The position numbers and the translations under genes are program-made. The notes under the pieces are model-generated. The model saw only the letters and a program-made list of their open reading frames with translations, searched no databases and had not been told where the DNA came from. Positions 26,811-35,819 of a stretch of DNA of 64,000 nucleotides are shown one piece after another. Where the stretch lies: contig NZ_AGBF01000005.1 in the NCBI RefSeq assembly GCF_000225525.1, positions 1 through 64,000 of the forward strand, written 5' to 3'. The stretch is from Streptomyces zinciresistens K42. GTDB lineage: Bacteria; Actinomycetota; Actinomycetes; Streptomycetales; Streptomycetaceae. Position 1 is the stretch's first letter. Each line of letters starts with the position of its first letter.

Positions 26811-27899
26811 TCAGCCGGCCAGGGCTCCTTCCGGCTCCCCCGTGCTCAGCCGGGGACCCGTCACCCGTACCTCGGCCACCTCCCGGTGCGCGGGATCGCG
26901 GACCTCGCCGACCAGCAGTTCCAGGACGTCCTCCAGCGCCACGAGCCCGAGGACCCTGCCCGAGGCGTCGGCCACCTGGGCGAGGTGGGTCGCGGCGCGG
27001 CGCATCACCGTGAGGGCGTCGTCCAGGGGCAGGTCCGGACGCAGGACCGGCATCCGCCGCCACACCTGCTGCGGCACGGCCCGCTCCGAGTCCTCCAGGT
27101 CCAGCACGTCCTTCACATGCAGATAGCCCATGAAGGCGCCGTTCCCGGCCGCGACCGGGAAGCGGGAGTACCCGGTGCGGGCGGTGAGCGCGAGGATCCG
27201 GCCCGGGGTGACCGACGGGCCGACGCTCACCAGGGACTCGCTCCGGAGCAGTACGTCGGTGACCGGGCGGGAGCCCAGTTCCAGCGCGTCCTCCAGGCGT
27301 TCCTGCTCCTCGGGGCCGAGCAGTCCGGCCTGGCCGGAGTCCTCCACGAGCCGGTTGAGCTGCTCGCTGGTGAACACCGCCTCCACCTCGTCCTTGGGCT
27401 CGACCCCGAAGAGCCGCAGGACGGCCCGCGCGACCGCGCCGAGCGCCACGGTGACCGGCCTGCAGAAGCGGGCGAACCAGACCAGCCCGGGGCTGAGCAG
27501 GAGCGCGACCTTCTCGGGGTCCGCCATCGCCAGGTTCTTCGGCAGCATCTCGCCGACCACCAGGTGGAAGAAGACCACCGCGGCGAGGGCGATGGCATAG
27601 GTGAGCGGGTGGATCACGCCGTCCGGCAGCCCGGCCCACTCGAACACCGGCTCCAGCAGACGCGCCACGGTCGGCTCGGCCACCGCGCCCAGCGTCAGCG
27701 AGCAGACGGTGATGCCGAACTGGGCCGCCGCCATCATCTGCGGGAGCCGCTCCAGGCCGTACAGCACCTGGCGGGCGCGGGCCGTGCCCAGCGGCTCGAT
27801 CTGGCTGCGGCGCACCGAGACCAGGGCGAACTCGGCGCCGACGAAGAAGCCGTTGGCGAGCACGAGGAGCGTGGCGAAGAGGAGTTGGAGGACGCTCAC
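26811..27899 (-). CDS. HlyC/CorC-type CBS membrane protein (second of pair)
   Basis: A 362-residue protein. An N-terminal CNNM/DUF21 domain has about four membrane helices (MSVLQLLFATLLVLANGFFV; FFHLVVGEMLPKNLAMADPE). A tandem CBS module (about 195-330) follows: VTDVLLRSESLVSV, YSRFPVAAGNGAFMGYLHVK, GRVLGLVALEDVLELLVGEV. It lacks the C-terminal transporter-associated CorC_HlyC domain, unlike its partner. Such proteins are linked to Mg2+/Co2+ efflux or homeostasis. The GTG start overlaps the stop of the partner gene (GTGA), so translation is coupled. Confidence 0.93.
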   Translation of the reverse strand: MSVLQLLFATLLVLANGFFVGAEFALVSVRRSQIEPLGTARARQVLYGLERLPQMMAAAQFGITVCSLTLGAVAEPTVARLLEPVFEWAGLPDGVIHPLTYAIALAAVVFFHLVVGEMLPKNLAMADPEKVALLLSPGLVWFARFCRPVTVALGAVARAVLRLFGVEPKDEVEAVFTSEQLNRLVEDSGQAGLLGPEEQERLEDALELGSRPVTDVLLRSESLVSVGPSVTPGRILALTARTGYSRFPVAAGNGAFMGYLHVKDVLDLEDSERAVPQQVWRRMPVLRPDLPLDDALTVMRRAATHLAQVADASGRVLGLVALEDVLELLVGEVRDPAHREVAEVRVTGPRLSTGEPEGALAG

Positions 27900-29221
27900 C
27901 GGGCCGCCTCCGCCATGGGCCCGGTCCGCACCAGGCGGACGCGCTCGGCCCGGTAGTGGCCGACCCGGCGCACCGACAGCCGCCAGCCGGGCAGTTCCGC
28001 CCGGTCCCCGACGGCGGGGATGCGCCCGAGCAGGTCGGCGACGAGTCCGGCGACGGTCTCGTACGGTCCCTCGGGCACGTCGAGGCCGACGCGCAGGAGG
28101 AGGTCGACGCGGCAGCCGCCGTCGGCGTCCCACGCGGGCCGGCCGTCCTCCGGCGGGGCCGCGGCGAGTTCGGGGAGGTCCTGCCCGTCGTGCTCGTCAC
28201 GGACCTCGCCGACGATCTCCTCGACGATGTCCTCCAGCGTCACCACGCCCGCCGTGCCGCCGTACTCGTCGACGACGACCGCGATGGGCTGCTCGCTGCG
28301 CAGCCGTGCGAGGAGCGGCTGGACCGGCAGGGTCTCGGGGACGAGGAGCGCCGGGCGGGCGATGCGGCCGACGGGGGTGCGCAGCCGGTCTCCCGCGCGG
28401 ACCGCCAGCGCGTCCTTCAGATGGACCATGCCGGCGATCTCGTCGATCCGCTCCCGGTAGACCGGGAAGCGCGACAGTCCGGTGGCGCGGGTCAGGTTGA
28501 CCACGTCCTCGGCCGTCGCGGACGACTGCAGCGCGCTGACCTTCACGCGCGGCGTCATCACGTGCTGCGCGGTCAGTTCCGCCAGCGACAGGGTCCGTAC
28601 GAAGAGATCGGCGGTGTCCTGCTCCAGGGCGCCCGCCCGTGCGGAGTGCCGGGCCAGGGAGACCAGTTCGCCGGGGGTGCGGGCGGAGGCCAGCCCCTCG
28701 GCGGGCTCGATGCCGAGGGAGCGCACCAGCCGGTTCGCGACGGAGTTCAGCGCGGCGATCACGGGGCGCAGCACGCGGGCGAAGACGTGCTGCGGGCCGG
28801 CGACGAACCGGGCGACCTGCATCGGGCGGGACACCGCCCAGTTCTTCGGCACGAGTTCGCCGATCACCATCTGCACGGCCGAGGCCAGCAGCATGCCGAC
28901 GACGACGGCGGCGCCGGGCACCGCGCCCTCGGGGACGCCGATCGCGGTGAAGGGCCCGCCCAGCAGCTCCGCGAGCGCCGGTTCGGCGAGCATGCCGACG
29001 ACGAGGGAGGTGATGGTGATGCCCAGTTGGGTGCCGGAGAGCTGGAAGGAGAGTTCCTTGAGCGACTCCGCGACCCGGCGGGCCCGTCGGTCGCCCTCCG
29101 CGGCCGCCTTCTCGGCGTCCGTCGCCTCGACCGTGACCAGGCCGAACTCGGCGGCCACGAAGAAGCCGTTGGCGAGGATCAGCAGGAATGCCGCTGCGAG
29201 CAGCAGCAAGGGGGTGGTCAT
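27896..29221 (-). CDS. HlyC/CorC-type CBS membrane protein (first of pair)
   Basis: A 441-residue protein. It has a DUF21 membrane domain (MTTPLLLLAAAFLLILANGF; VQMVIGELVPKNWAVSRPMQ), two CBS repeats (HVMTPRVKVSALQSS to GLSRFPVYRERIDEIAGMVH; IAVVVDEYGGTAGVVTLEDI) and the C-terminal CorC_HlyC domain (about 350-430, ending VRRVGHYRAERVRLVRTGPM). Related proteins act in magnesium or cobalt export; the role here is inferred. The ATG at 29221 follows a weak GGCGGC site. Its stop overlaps the start of the second family member, making a two-gene operon probably encoding a heteromer. Confidence 0.94.
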   Translation of the reverse strand: MTTPLLLLAAAFLLILANGFFVAAEFGLVTVEATDAEKAAAEGDRRARRVAESLKELSFQLSGTQLGITITSLVVGMLAEPALAELLGGPFTAIGVPEGAVPGAAVVVGMLLASAVQMVIGELVPKNWAVSRPMQVARFVAGPQHVFARVLRPVIAALNSVANRLVRSLGIEPAEGLASARTPGELVSLARHSARAGALEQDTADLFVRTLSLAELTAQHVMTPRVKVSALQSSATAEDVVNLTRATGLSRFPVYRERIDEIAGMVHLKDALAVRAGDRLRTPVGRIARPALLVPETLPVQPLLARLRSEQPIAVVVDEYGGTAGVVTLEDIVEEIVGEVRDEHDGQDLPELAAAPPEDGRPAWDADGGCRVDLLLRVGLDVPEGPYETVAGLVADLLGRIPAVGDRAELPGWRLSVRRVGHYRAERVRLVRTGPMAEAAR

Positions 29222-29343
29222 GATGCCGCCGCCCCGGGGTGCCGGGGGCGGACGGCGCAGGTACTGCAGGACGATCCGTCCATCGCTGGAGGGAGTCACT
29301 CCTCGGGTGGCAGGGGCCCCTGCGGGCCGGTCGGCACAGCAGA

Positions 29344-29372
29344 GGCGGAGGCGTCGAGGAGACGCCTCCGCC
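29344..29372 (-). terminator. Terminator of the rib-his operon
   Basis: GGCGGAGGCGTC (29344-29355) and GACGCCTCCGCC (29361-29372) form a perfect 12-bp stem with a five-base loop, about 80 bases past the stop of the PH-domain gene on the minus strand. It also lies in front of the CorC pair. Confidence 0.8.
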
Positions 29373-29450
29373 AACAGATTAATCACGACACCCGGTGGTG
29401 CGGCAGGGTGAGCGCCCCTCAGCGGGCCCGGGTGCGCCGTCCTGCCGCGG

Positions 29451-29909
29451 TCAGCCCTGGTGCGCGCCGGTGTCCCGGATCGAGCGGGCCTCGGCCAGGG
29501 CCCGCAGGGCGCGCGCGTCGGCGATGGCCTGCTGCTTGGCGATGCCGGGCTGGATGCCGAGGGCCGGGAGGCTGGTGCCGTCGCTGAGGTCGAGGAAGAC
29601 CCAGGGATCACCCGGGCGGAGGTTCACCTGAAGGATCTCCTCCCAGGCCAGGCGGCGCCGGCTGGCGATGTTGACCACGGTGACGCCGGCGTCGTCGGCG
29701 ACGACCTTGACGCGCGCGAGGGTGGCCGGCACGGCGAACATCATGGCGCCGACGAAGACGAAGCTGAGCCGTTCGCCGCCGCCGAGCTTGTCGAGCAGCA
29801 GCCCGATGGCCGTGAGGACGAGGAACATCGCGGTGCCGGCCGCCAGCAGGACGACGCGGGTGCGGCCCGGCCGGAAGGTGAGGGGCAGGGTGGGAAGGTG
29901 ATCGGACAT
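29451..29909 (-). CDS. PH-domain (bPH) membrane protein
   Basis: A 152-residue protein with two N-terminal membrane helices (VVLLAAGTAMFLVLTAIGLL; FVFVGAMMFAVPATLARV). A bacterial PH-like beta domain follows, with VVADDAGVTVVNIASRRRLA, WEEILQVNLRPGDPWVFLDL and ALGIQPGIAKQQAIADAR. This arrangement is typical of the bPH6-type proteins found after hisG in many actinomycetes. Function unknown. It is 22 bases downstream of hisG and is the last gene of the operon. Confidence 0.88.
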   Translation of the reverse strand: MSDHLPTLPLTFRPGRTRVVLLAAGTAMFLVLTAIGLLLDKLGGGERLSFVFVGAMMFAVPATLARVKVVADDAGVTVVNIASRRRLAWEEILQVNLRPGDPWVFLDLSDGTSLPALGIQPGIAKQQAIADARALRALAEARSIRDTGAHQG

Positions 29910-29931
29910 CAGCGGGTGGCCCTCGCTCGGC

Positions 29932-30783
29932 TCAGAGGCGGCAGGCGTGGATGGCGGTGGTCAGGATGGCACGGGCACCGATGTCGTACAGGTCGTCCAT
30001 GATCCGCTGGGCCTCCTTGGACGGGACCATCGCGCGGACGGCGACCCAGCCCTCGTTGTGCAGGGGCGAGACGGTCGGCGACTCCAGGCCCGGGGTGAGG
30101 GCGACCGCCTTCTCCAGCTGCTCGACACGGCAGTCGTAGTCCATCATCACGTAGGTCCGGGCGACCAGGACGCCCTGGAGGCGGCGCAGGAACTGCTGCA
30201 CCTTGGGCTCCTCGGCGTCCGCGCCGGTCCGGCGGATGACGACGGCCTCCGACTTCATGATCGGCTCGCCGACGACCTCCAGACCGGCGTTGCGCAGGGA
30301 GGTGCCCGTCTCGACGACGTCCGCGATGACCTGGGCGACACCGAGCTGGATGGCGGTCTCGACGGCGCCGTCGAGGTGGACGACGGCGGCGTCGATGCCG
30401 TGGTCGGCGAGGTGCTTGGCGACGATGCCCTCGTAGGAGGTGGCGACGGTCCTGCCCTTGAGGTCCGCCAGGTCGTCGCCGACGGTGCCCGGCCTGGTGG
30501 CGAAGCGGAAGGTGGAGCGCGCGAAGCCGAGCGGCAGGATCTCCTCGGCCTGCGCGGCGGAGTCGATCAGCAGGTCGCGTCCGGTGATGCCGATGTCGAG
30601 CTTCCCCGAGGCGACGTAGATGGCGATGTCGCGGGGGCGCAGGTAGAAGAACTCGACGTCGTTCTCCGGGTCGACGATCCGCAGTTCCTTGGCCTCGCGG
30701 CGCTGCTGGTACCCGGCCTCATGCAGCATGTCCGCCGCAGGGCCGGAGAGGGAACCCTTGTTGGGGACGGCGATGCGCAGCAT
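29932..30783 (-). CDS. hisG: ATP phosphoribosyltransferase
   Basis: A 283-residue long-form HisG, the first enzyme of histidine synthesis (ATP + PRPP to phosphoribosyl-ATP). Features: MLRIAVPNKGSLSGPAADML, the bilobal catalytic core with KLDIGITGRDLLID, the PRPP loop in ADVVETGTSLRNAGLEVVGE, and a C-terminal regulatory ACT-like domain (about 210-283, GWVAVRAMVPSKEAQRIMDD). That domain allows histidine feedback inhibition. It is downstream of hisE by 47 bases and upstream of the PH-domain gene. Its placement behind the riboflavin genes means the FMN riboswitch may also affect it unless an internal promoter exists. Confidence 0.98.
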   Translation of the reverse strand: MLRIAVPNKGSLSGPAADMLHEAGYQQRREAKELRIVDPENDVEFFYLRPRDIAIYVASGKLDIGITGRDLLIDSAAQAEEILPLGFARSTFRFATRPGTVGDDLADLKGRTVATSYEGIVAKHLADHGIDAAVVHLDGAVETAIQLGVAQVIADVVETGTSLRNAGLEVVGEPIMKSEAVVIRRTGADAEEPKVQQFLRRLQGVLVARTYVMMDYDCRVEQLEKAVALTPGLESPTVSPLHNEGWVAVRAMVPSKEAQRIMDDLYDIGARAILTTAIHACRL

Positions 30784-30830
30784 GGGGTCGGTTCCTTCGT
30801 TCGCTCTGACGGGGTGCGGGGTGCTGGTGC

Positions 30831-31103
30831 TCAGAGGTGGGCGTAGACGTCGTCGAGGGAGATCCCGCGCGCGACCATCATCACCTGGACGTGGTACAGC
30901 AGCTGAGAGATCTCCTCGGCGGCGGCTTCCTTGCCCTCGTACTCGGCGGCCATCCAGACTTCGGCGGCCTCCTCGACGACCTTCTTGCCGATGGCATGGA
31001 CGCCCTTGCCGACCAGCTCTGCGGTGCGGGAAGTGGCGGGGTCGCCGTGGGCGGCCTTGTGCTGGAGCTCGGTGAAGAGCTCCTCGAACGTCTTCTTGGA
31101 CAT
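30831..31103 (-). CDS. hisE: Phosphoribosyl-ATP pyrophosphatase
   Basis: A 90-residue HisE, second step of histidine synthesis (PR-ATP to PR-AMP + PPi). The all-alpha NTP-PPase fold is evident: [14 protein letters not shown], then [20 protein letters not shown] with the metal-binding EExxE pattern, then [18 protein letters not shown]. It is a stand-alone enzyme, not fused to HisI. It sits between ribH (34 bases upstream) and hisG. Confidence 0.97.
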   Translation of the reverse strand: MSKKTFEELFTELQHKAAHGDPATSRTAELVGKGVHAIGKKVVEEAAEVWMAAEYEGKEAAAEEISQLLYHVQVMMVARGISLDDVYAHL

Positions 31104-31137
31104 GGTGGCGCTCAGCCTATGCCACGTACGTCTTTCG

Positions 31138-31623
31138 TCAGCGCCAGGGTTCGGATACCGAGCGCAGGGTGGCCGCCGTCGCCACGGCGGCGGTCACCGC
31201 CTCGTGGCCCTTGTCCTCGCGGGAGCCCTCGATGCCGGCCCGGTCCAGGGCCTGCTCCTCGGTGTCGCAGGTCAGCACCCCGAAGCCGACGGGGACGCCG
31301 GTCTCGACCGAGACCTGGGTGAGACCCTGGGCGACGCCCTGGCACACGTACTCGAAGTGGGGCGTGCCGCCGCGGATGACCACGCCGAGGGCCACGATCG
31401 CGTCGTAGCCGCGGCCCGCGAGGACCTTGGCGACCACCGGGAGCTCCCAGCTGCCGGGGACCCGGAGCAGGGTCGGCTCGTCGATGCCGAGGTCGCGCAG
31501 GGCGCGCAGCGCGCCGTCCACCAGTCCGTCCATCACCTTCTCGTGCCACTGCGCCGCGACGACCGCGACCCGCAGGTCGCCCACATCGCGTACGGACAGT
31601 TCCGGTGCGCCCTTGCCGCTCAC
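31138..31623 (-). CDS. ribH: 6,7-dimethyl-8-ribityllumazine synthase
   Basis: A 161-residue lumazine synthase. It condenses 5-amino-6-ribitylaminouracil with dihydroxybutanone phosphate. Typical sequence: [20 protein letters not shown], the binding loop [34 protein letters not shown] (with the His of HFEYV), and [16 protein letters not shown]. It assembles as a pentamer or 60-mer cage. The GTG start is 33 bases after the ribBA stop. Confidence 0.98.
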   Translation of the reverse strand: MSGKGAPELSVRDVGDLRVAVVAAQWHEKVMDGLVDGALRALRDLGIDEPTLLRVPGSWELPVVAKVLAGRGYDAIVALGVVIRGGTPHFEYVCQGVAQGLTQVSVETGVPVGFGVLTCDTEEQALDRAGIEGSREDKGHEAVTAAVATAATLRSVSEPWR

Positions 31624-31656
31624 GTTCTCGCGTCTCCTCGGTGTGCTGGTGTGCTG

Positions 31657-33042
31657 TCACTGGTTGGTGCAGGCCGACAGGGGAGCCAGGGGTGCCTGGG
31701 CGCCCGGGGCCGGGTCGAGCCAGGGCAGGTCGTGGCCCATCCGGTCGCGCTTGGTGCGCAGGTACGTCAGGTTGTGCTCGCCCGCCTGGACGGGCATCGG
31801 CTCGCGTTCCCTGACGGCGATGCCGTGGCCGAGCAGCGCGTCGGCCTTGTCGGGGTTGTTGGTCAGCAGGCGCACGCTGCGCACGCCGAGGTCGGCCAGG
31901 ATCCGGGCGCCCGCGCCGTAGTCCCGGGCGTCGGCGGGCAGGCCGAGTTCGAGGTTGGCGTCGAGGGTGTCGCGGCCGCGCTCCTGGAGTTCGTAGGCGC
32001 GCAGCTTGGACATCAGGCCGATGCCGCGGCCCTCGTGGCCGCGCAGGTAGACGACGACGCCGCGGCCCTCCTCCTGGATGCGCTCCAGGGCGGCCGCCAG
32101 CTGGGGACCGCAGTCGCAGCGCAGGGAGTGGAAGACGTCGCCGGTGAGGCATTCGGAGTGGACGCGGACCACGACGTCCTCGCCGTCGCCGAGTTCGCCG
32201 TGGACGAGGGCCACGTGCTCGACGCCGTCGGCGGTGGAGCGGTAGCCGTACGCGGTGAACGGGCCGTGGGCGGTGGGCAGCCGGACCTCGGCCTCGCGGC
32301 GGACGGCGGTCTCGCGGACGGCGGCCTGCGCGGCGGGCCGCCGCCCGGCGGTGGCGGGTGCGGGCGGCGCGGTCTGCCGTCGTTCGGCGTCCCGGCGGTG
32401 GGCGACGAGGTCCTCGATGGAGACGATCGTCAGGCCGTGCTTGCGGGCGAACGGGATCAGCTCGGGCAGCCGGAGCATCTCGCCGTCCTCGCCTGCGATC
32501 TCCACGATGGCGCCGGCGGGGCGCAGTCCCGCGAGGCGGGCGAGGTCGACGGCGGCCTCGGTGTGGCCGTTGCGGACGAGGACGCCGCCGGGCCGGGCGC
32601 GCAGCGGGAAGATGTGGCCGGGGCGCACGAAGTCGCCCGCCCCGGCGGTGCCGCCGGCCAGGAGGCGCAGGGTGGTGGCCCGGTCGGAGGCGGAGATGCC
32701 CGTGGTCACGCCGTGCGCGCCGGAGGCGTCCACGGACACGGTGAACGCCGTCTTCATGGACTCGGTGTTGTCCTCGACCATCTGCGGAAGCCCCAGCCGC
32801 TCCAGTTCCGCGGGCTCCATCGGCGCGCAGATCAGACCGCGGCACTCGCTCATCATGAAGGCGACGATCTCGGGGGTGGCGTGCTCGGCGGCGATGACGA
32901 GGTCGCCCTCGTTCTCCCGGTCCTCGTCGTCGACGACCACGACGGGACGGCCCGCCGCGATGTCCGCGATCGCCTGCTCGACCGGGTCGAGCGTGAGGTC
33001 CTCGACGGCTTCGGTGCGGTAGGGAATCGGTGCCGCGGTCAT
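31657..33042 (-). CDS. ribBA: RibBA: DHBP synthase / GTP cyclohydrolase II
   Basis: A 461-residue bifunctional enzyme feeding both precursors of riboflavin. The N-terminal DHBP synthase has the acidic loop [14 protein letters not shown] (residues 37-50) and [11 protein letters not shown]. The C-terminal GTP cyclohydrolase II has zinc ligands in [20 protein letters not shown] (C298, C309, C311) and the [13 protein letters not shown] loop. An Ala/Arg-rich linker of about 35 residues (219-252) joins them, longer than in compact RibBA proteins. The tail after about residue 440 is Pro/Ala-rich. The ATG overlaps the ribM stop by four bases (ATGA). Confidence 0.97.
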   Translation of the reverse strand: MTAAPIPYRTEAVEDLTLDPVEQAIADIAAGRPVVVVDDEDRENEGDLVIAAEHATPEIVAFMMSECRGLICAPMEPAELERLGLPQMVEDNTESMKTAFTVSVDASGAHGVTTGISASDRATTLRLLAGGTAGAGDFVRPGHIFPLRARPGGVLVRNGHTEAAVDLARLAGLRPAGAIVEIAGEDGEMLRLPELIPFARKHGLTIVSIEDLVAHRRDAERRQTAPPAPATAGRRPAAQAAVRETAVRREAEVRLPTAHGPFTAYGYRSTADGVEHVALVHGELGDGEDVVVRVHSECLTGDVFHSLRCDCGPQLAAALERIQEEGRGVVVYLRGHEGRGIGLMSKLRAYELQERGRDTLDANLELGLPADARDYGAGARILADLGVRSVRLLTNNPDKADALLGHGIAVREREPMPVQAGEHNLTYLRTKRDRMGHDLPWLDPAPGAQAPLAPLSACTNQ

Positions 33043-33680
33043 GCCGGCGCTCCTTCCAGGACGGGCCGCGCGTTCAGCCGGGAGCGCAGCCACCAGTCGC
33101 GCAGGCCCCACAGGACGAGCGCGCCGTAGACGACGTAGACGAAGCCGGAGAAGGCGTAGCCGTTGGCGAAGTTGAGGGGCACGCCGACGAGGTCGACGAG
33201 CAGCCAGGCGAACCAGAACTCGACCATGCCGCGCGCCTGGGCGTACATGGCGACGACGGTGCCGACGAAGACGTAGGCGTCCGGCCAGGGGTCCCAGGAC
33301 AGGGCCGGGTACGCGGTGAAGAGCAGCGCCACCGCGACGGTGCCCGCGGCCGCCGCGGCGGCCATGGCGGCGCGCTCGCGCCAGGTGGCGAACCGCACGG
33401 CGATGTGGCCGTCCTCGGACCGGCCCCGGCCGCGCTGCCACTGCCACCAGCCGTACAGGGCGACGGCCATGACGACGGCCTGCTTGCCGGCGCTGCCGGT
33501 CAGATGTCCGAAGAACACCCCGAAGAGGATCAGTCCGGCCAGGAACTGCACGGGCCAGGTCCAGATGGAGCGCCGCCAGCCGAGGGCGAGGGCGGCGAGT
33601 CCGAAGAGGTTTCCGATCATGTCGGACCAGAGGATGCGCTGGCCGAACAGGGCGAACGCCTCGGAGTTCAGCGCGTTCAC
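33039..33680 (-). CDS. ribM: Riboflavin transporter RibM (PnuX/PnuC family)
   Basis: A 213-residue membrane protein of the PnuC family with six or seven helices: [39 protein letters not shown] and [18 protein letters not shown] (with the conserved Trp-x-x-Trp), ending [17 protein letters not shown]. In actinobacteria this subgroup, when encoded within rib operons, is riboflavin-specific (RibM/PnuX) and not for nicotinamide riboside. Context decides the call: it is translationally coupled to ribE upstream and ribBA downstream by four-base overlaps, under an FMN riboswitch. Confidence 0.93.
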   Translation of the reverse strand: MNALNSEAFALFGQRILWSDMIGNLFGLAALALGWRRSIWTWPVQFLAGLILFGVFFGHLTGSAGKQAVVMAVALYGWWQWQRGRGRSEDGHIAVRFATWRERAAMAAAAAAGTVAVALLFTAYPALSWDPWPDAYVFVGTVVAMYAQARGMVEFWFAWLLVDLVGVPLNFANGYAFSGFVYVVYGALVLWGLRDWWLRSRLNARPVLEGAPA

Positions 33681-34291
33681 CGGGCCGCCTCGTCGGGGAG
33701 GGCCCGGTGGCCGAGCATCCGCTCGACGTACTTGGCGATGACGTCGACCTCCAGGTTGACCGGGTCGCCGGGCTGCTTGAGGCCGAGCGTGGTCAGGGCG
33801 AGGGTGGTGGGGATGAGGCTGACGGTGAAGAAGTCGGGGCCGGCCTCGACGACGGTGAGGCTGATGCCGTCGACGGTGATGGAGCCCTTCTCGACGACGT
33901 AGCGGGAGAGGTCCGCGGGCAGCGAGACCTTGACGATCTCCCAGTGCGCGGAGGGCGTGCGGGCCAGGACCGCGCCGGTGCCGTCGACATGGCCCTGCAC
34001 GATGTGCCCGCCCAGGCGCGCGCCCACGGCGGTGGGGCGTTCCAGGTTGACGCGGGAGCCGACGGTGAGGGCGCCCAGGCTGGAGCGGTTCAGGGTCTCG
34101 GCCATGACGTCTGCGGTGAACTCGTCGCCCTGGTGGTCGACCACGGTGAGGCAGACGCCGTTGACGGCGATGGAGTCTCCGTGCCGCGCGCCGTCGGTGA
34201 CGACGGGGCCGCGCAGCCGGAAGCGACAGGCGTCGTCGAGGGTCTCGACAGCCGTGACCTGGCCCAGCTCTTCGACGATTCCGGTGAACAC
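33677..34291 (-). CDS. ribE: Riboflavin synthase alpha subunit
   Basis: A 204-residue riboflavin synthase that dismutates two lumazine molecules into riboflavin. The two homologous lumazine-binding beta barrels are seen as repeats: [16 protein letters not shown] with [19 protein letters not shown], and [16 protein letters not shown] with [19 protein letters not shown]. The GTG start has AGGAGG nine bases upstream. First gene of the rib operon, behind the FMN riboswitch. From memory S. coelicolor calls this gene ribE (ribC in Bacillus terms). Confidence 0.98.
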   Translation of the reverse strand: MFTGIVEELGQVTAVETLDDACRFRLRGPVVTDGARHGDSIAVNGVCLTVVDHQGDEFTADVMAETLNRSSLGALTVGSRVNLERPTAVGARLGGHIVQGHVDGTGAVLARTPSAHWEIVKVSLPADLSRYVVEKGSITVDGISLTVVEAGPDFFTVSLIPTTLALTTLGLKQPGDPVNLEVDVIAKYVERMLGHRALPDEAAR

Positions 34292-34440
34292 TTCCCGGGT
34301 CCTCCTGCCTCATTCGGGCACGGACTCCGGGGCTGCCGACGACGGCAGGATGGACGAGCGGGGACACCGGGGGCGACGCCGGACAGGGCTCGCCCTCAGG
34401 ACGAACCGGTACGGCGGCGCGCACGAATGCCCGCCCGCCG

Positions 34441-34565
34441 CGCACTGCCTCCCATCCGGACTTTAACCGTCGGTCCAGGAATTTCACCTGGTCAACCGGC
34501 CGCTGGAGGCGACCGGGTCGCGGACTGTAACCGCCGGTTCGGACTTTCACCGACCCCGGAGTGCG
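34441..34565 (-). ncRNA. FMN riboswitch (RFN element)
   Basis: On the minus strand the conserved RFN blocks are present in order: GGGGTCGGTGAAAGTCCG, CGGCGGTTACAGTCCGCGAC, a variable extended arm, CAGGTGAAATTCCTGG, ACCGACGGTTAAAGTCCGGA and the closing TGGGAGGCAGTG. It lies 150 bases before ribE. FMN binding is expected to reduce expression of ribE-ribM-ribBA-ribH and possibly the his genes behind them. The expression platform (34292-34440) is GC-rich; whether it acts on transcription or translation is not clear from sequence. Confidence 0.97.
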
Positions 34566-34709
34566 CTGCTTCTGGTACACGGCCAGTGTGCCACGCCCGG
34601 TCCGCGTCCATACAGGTGACCGGTGTGGGGTGGCTCACAGGCCGTGCGCATGGACTTCTGGGCGGGCGACCGGGGGGCCAACTCCCCTGCGCGCGGCAGA
34701 CCTTGGGAT

Positions 34710-34752
34710 TGGTCCATACCTATTGACGCTGTGGTCTAGTCCTCTCTACTGT
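34710..34752 (+). promoter_or_regulatory. Orphan chitinase-type promoter
   Basis: TGGTCCATACCT (34710-34721) and TGGTCTAGTCCT (34732-34743) flank TTGACG (34723-34728), with TACTGT (34747-34752) 18 bases on. This is the same architecture as the promoter of the chitinase at 17067, and the first repeat differs from the published chitinase repeat by one base. No chitinase follows; the next gene is an NAD(P)-binding protein starting 240 bases later. From memory, S. coelicolor carries a chitinase gene (SCO1444) at this locus, so this looks like the relic of a deleted gene. Confidence 0.75.
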
Positions 34753-34991
34753 CGGGGGGTGCGTCAGGGCCCTCGGAGCCTGCTGAGCCCCGCGCAGACG
34801 GCCCGGTGGCGGTGACGACGGCCCTTGCCCGCCGCCGGGCCTTCCCACTCCGCGCCCCTCCCCCGGGACCGGCGCGCCCGCTCGGGGCAGTGCGCGCCGG
34901 GACGCTCGCAGGGGTGGTGCGCCGCCGCGAACCCCGACAAGCTGGATTCCGTAACGCGTCCGCCGTCCGGCGTCCTGAGGGGCTGAGCAGC

Positions 34992-35735
34992 ATGGGCACG
35001 ATCCTGGTGACCGGCGGTACCGGCACGCTCGGCCGGCTCGTCACCGAACGGCTGCGCGCGGACGGACACGAGGTGCGCGTGCTCAGCCGCCGCTCGCGGC
35101 CCTACGCGGCCGATCTGCGCAAGGGCGGTCCGGGGCTGGACACCGCCTTGGAGGGCGTGGACACGGTGGTGCACTGCGCGACCTCGGGCAACCGCGGTGA
35201 CGAGGAGGCCGCCCGGAATCTGATCGCCGCCGCGCGCACGGCGCGGGTGCGGCACCTGGTCTACATCTCCATCGTCGGCGTCGACCGGGTCCCGATCGGT
35301 TACTACCGAGCCAAGTTCGCGGTGGAGCGGCTGGTCGAGGAGTCGGGTCTGGGCTGGACCGTGCTGCGCGCGACGCAGTTCCACGACCTGGTGGAACGGG
35401 TGCTCGCAATCCTGTCCAGGTCTCCGGTCGTCCTGGTGCTGGCCGGGGTGAAGGACCAGCCCGTGGACGCGGCGGAGGTCGCACGGCGGCTCGCCGAACT
35501 GGCTTCGGGGGACCCGGCCGGGCGGGTCGAGGACCTGGGCGGCCCGGAGGTGCGCACCTTCGCGTCCCTGGCCCGCGCGTATCTGAAGGCCACGCGCCGC
35601 AGGCGGCTGGTGGTGGAGGTGCGGCTGTGGGGCAAGGCGTACCAGGGCTTCCGTGCGGGCGGCCACCTCGCGCCGGCGCACGCGGTGGGCAGGGGGACGT
35701 TCGAGGAGCACCTGGCCCGGCGCGCACGGGGCTGA
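34992..35735 (+). CDS. NAD(P)-binding protein, NmrA/atypical SDR
   Basis: A 247-residue Rossmann protein. The N-terminus MGTILVTGGTGTLGRLVTER has the atypical SDR glycine motif GxTGxxG, followed by VRVLSRRSR (phosphate-binding Args, so probably NADPH), VDTVVHCATSG and HLVYISIVGVD. YYRAKFAVERL supplies the Tyr/Lys region of NmrA-like proteins. Substrate unknown; some members are sensors or quinone reductases. The ATG at 34992 follows GAGGGG; an upstream GTG at 34806 opens 62 Arg/Pro-rich residues that look non-coding. It is the first gene after the orphan chitinase promoter and might now be read from it. Confidence 0.88.
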   Translation: MGTILVTGGTGTLGRLVTERLRADGHEVRVLSRRSRPYAADLRKGGPGLDTALEGVDTVVHCATSGNRGDEEAARNLIAAARTARVRHLVYISIVGVDRVPIGYYRAKFAVERLVEESGLGWTVLRATQFHDLVERVLAILSRSPVVLVLAGVKDQPVDAAEVARRLAELASGDPAGRVEDLGGPEVRTFASLARAYLKATRRRRLVVEVRLWGKAYQGFRAGGHLAPAHAVGRGTFEEHLARRARG

Positions 35736-35797
35736 CCTCTGATCGGCTTCGCCTGCGAGACGGCCGCCGCACCTGGCCCGCGCACGGGGCCGGCCTC
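35708..35797. repeat. Partial duplication of the SDR gene 3' end
   Basis: GCACCTGGCCCGGCGCGCAC (from 35708) and GCACCTGGCCCGCGCACGGG (from 35769) begin two copies of about 30 bases, 61 bases apart. They differ by a two-base deletion and a few substitutions. The first copy spans the stop codon of the SDR gene; the second lies between it and the convergent ROK gene. Confidence 0.65.
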
Positions 35798-35819
35798 CGG
35801 CGGCGACCGGGCCCGGCAC

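Noticed and set aside
34806..34991. N-terminal extension of the SDR gene starting at GTG 34806
   Set aside because: The extra 62 residues are Arg/Pro-rich and unlike the family, and the ATG at 34992 starts exactly at the Rossmann strand with its own ribosome site.
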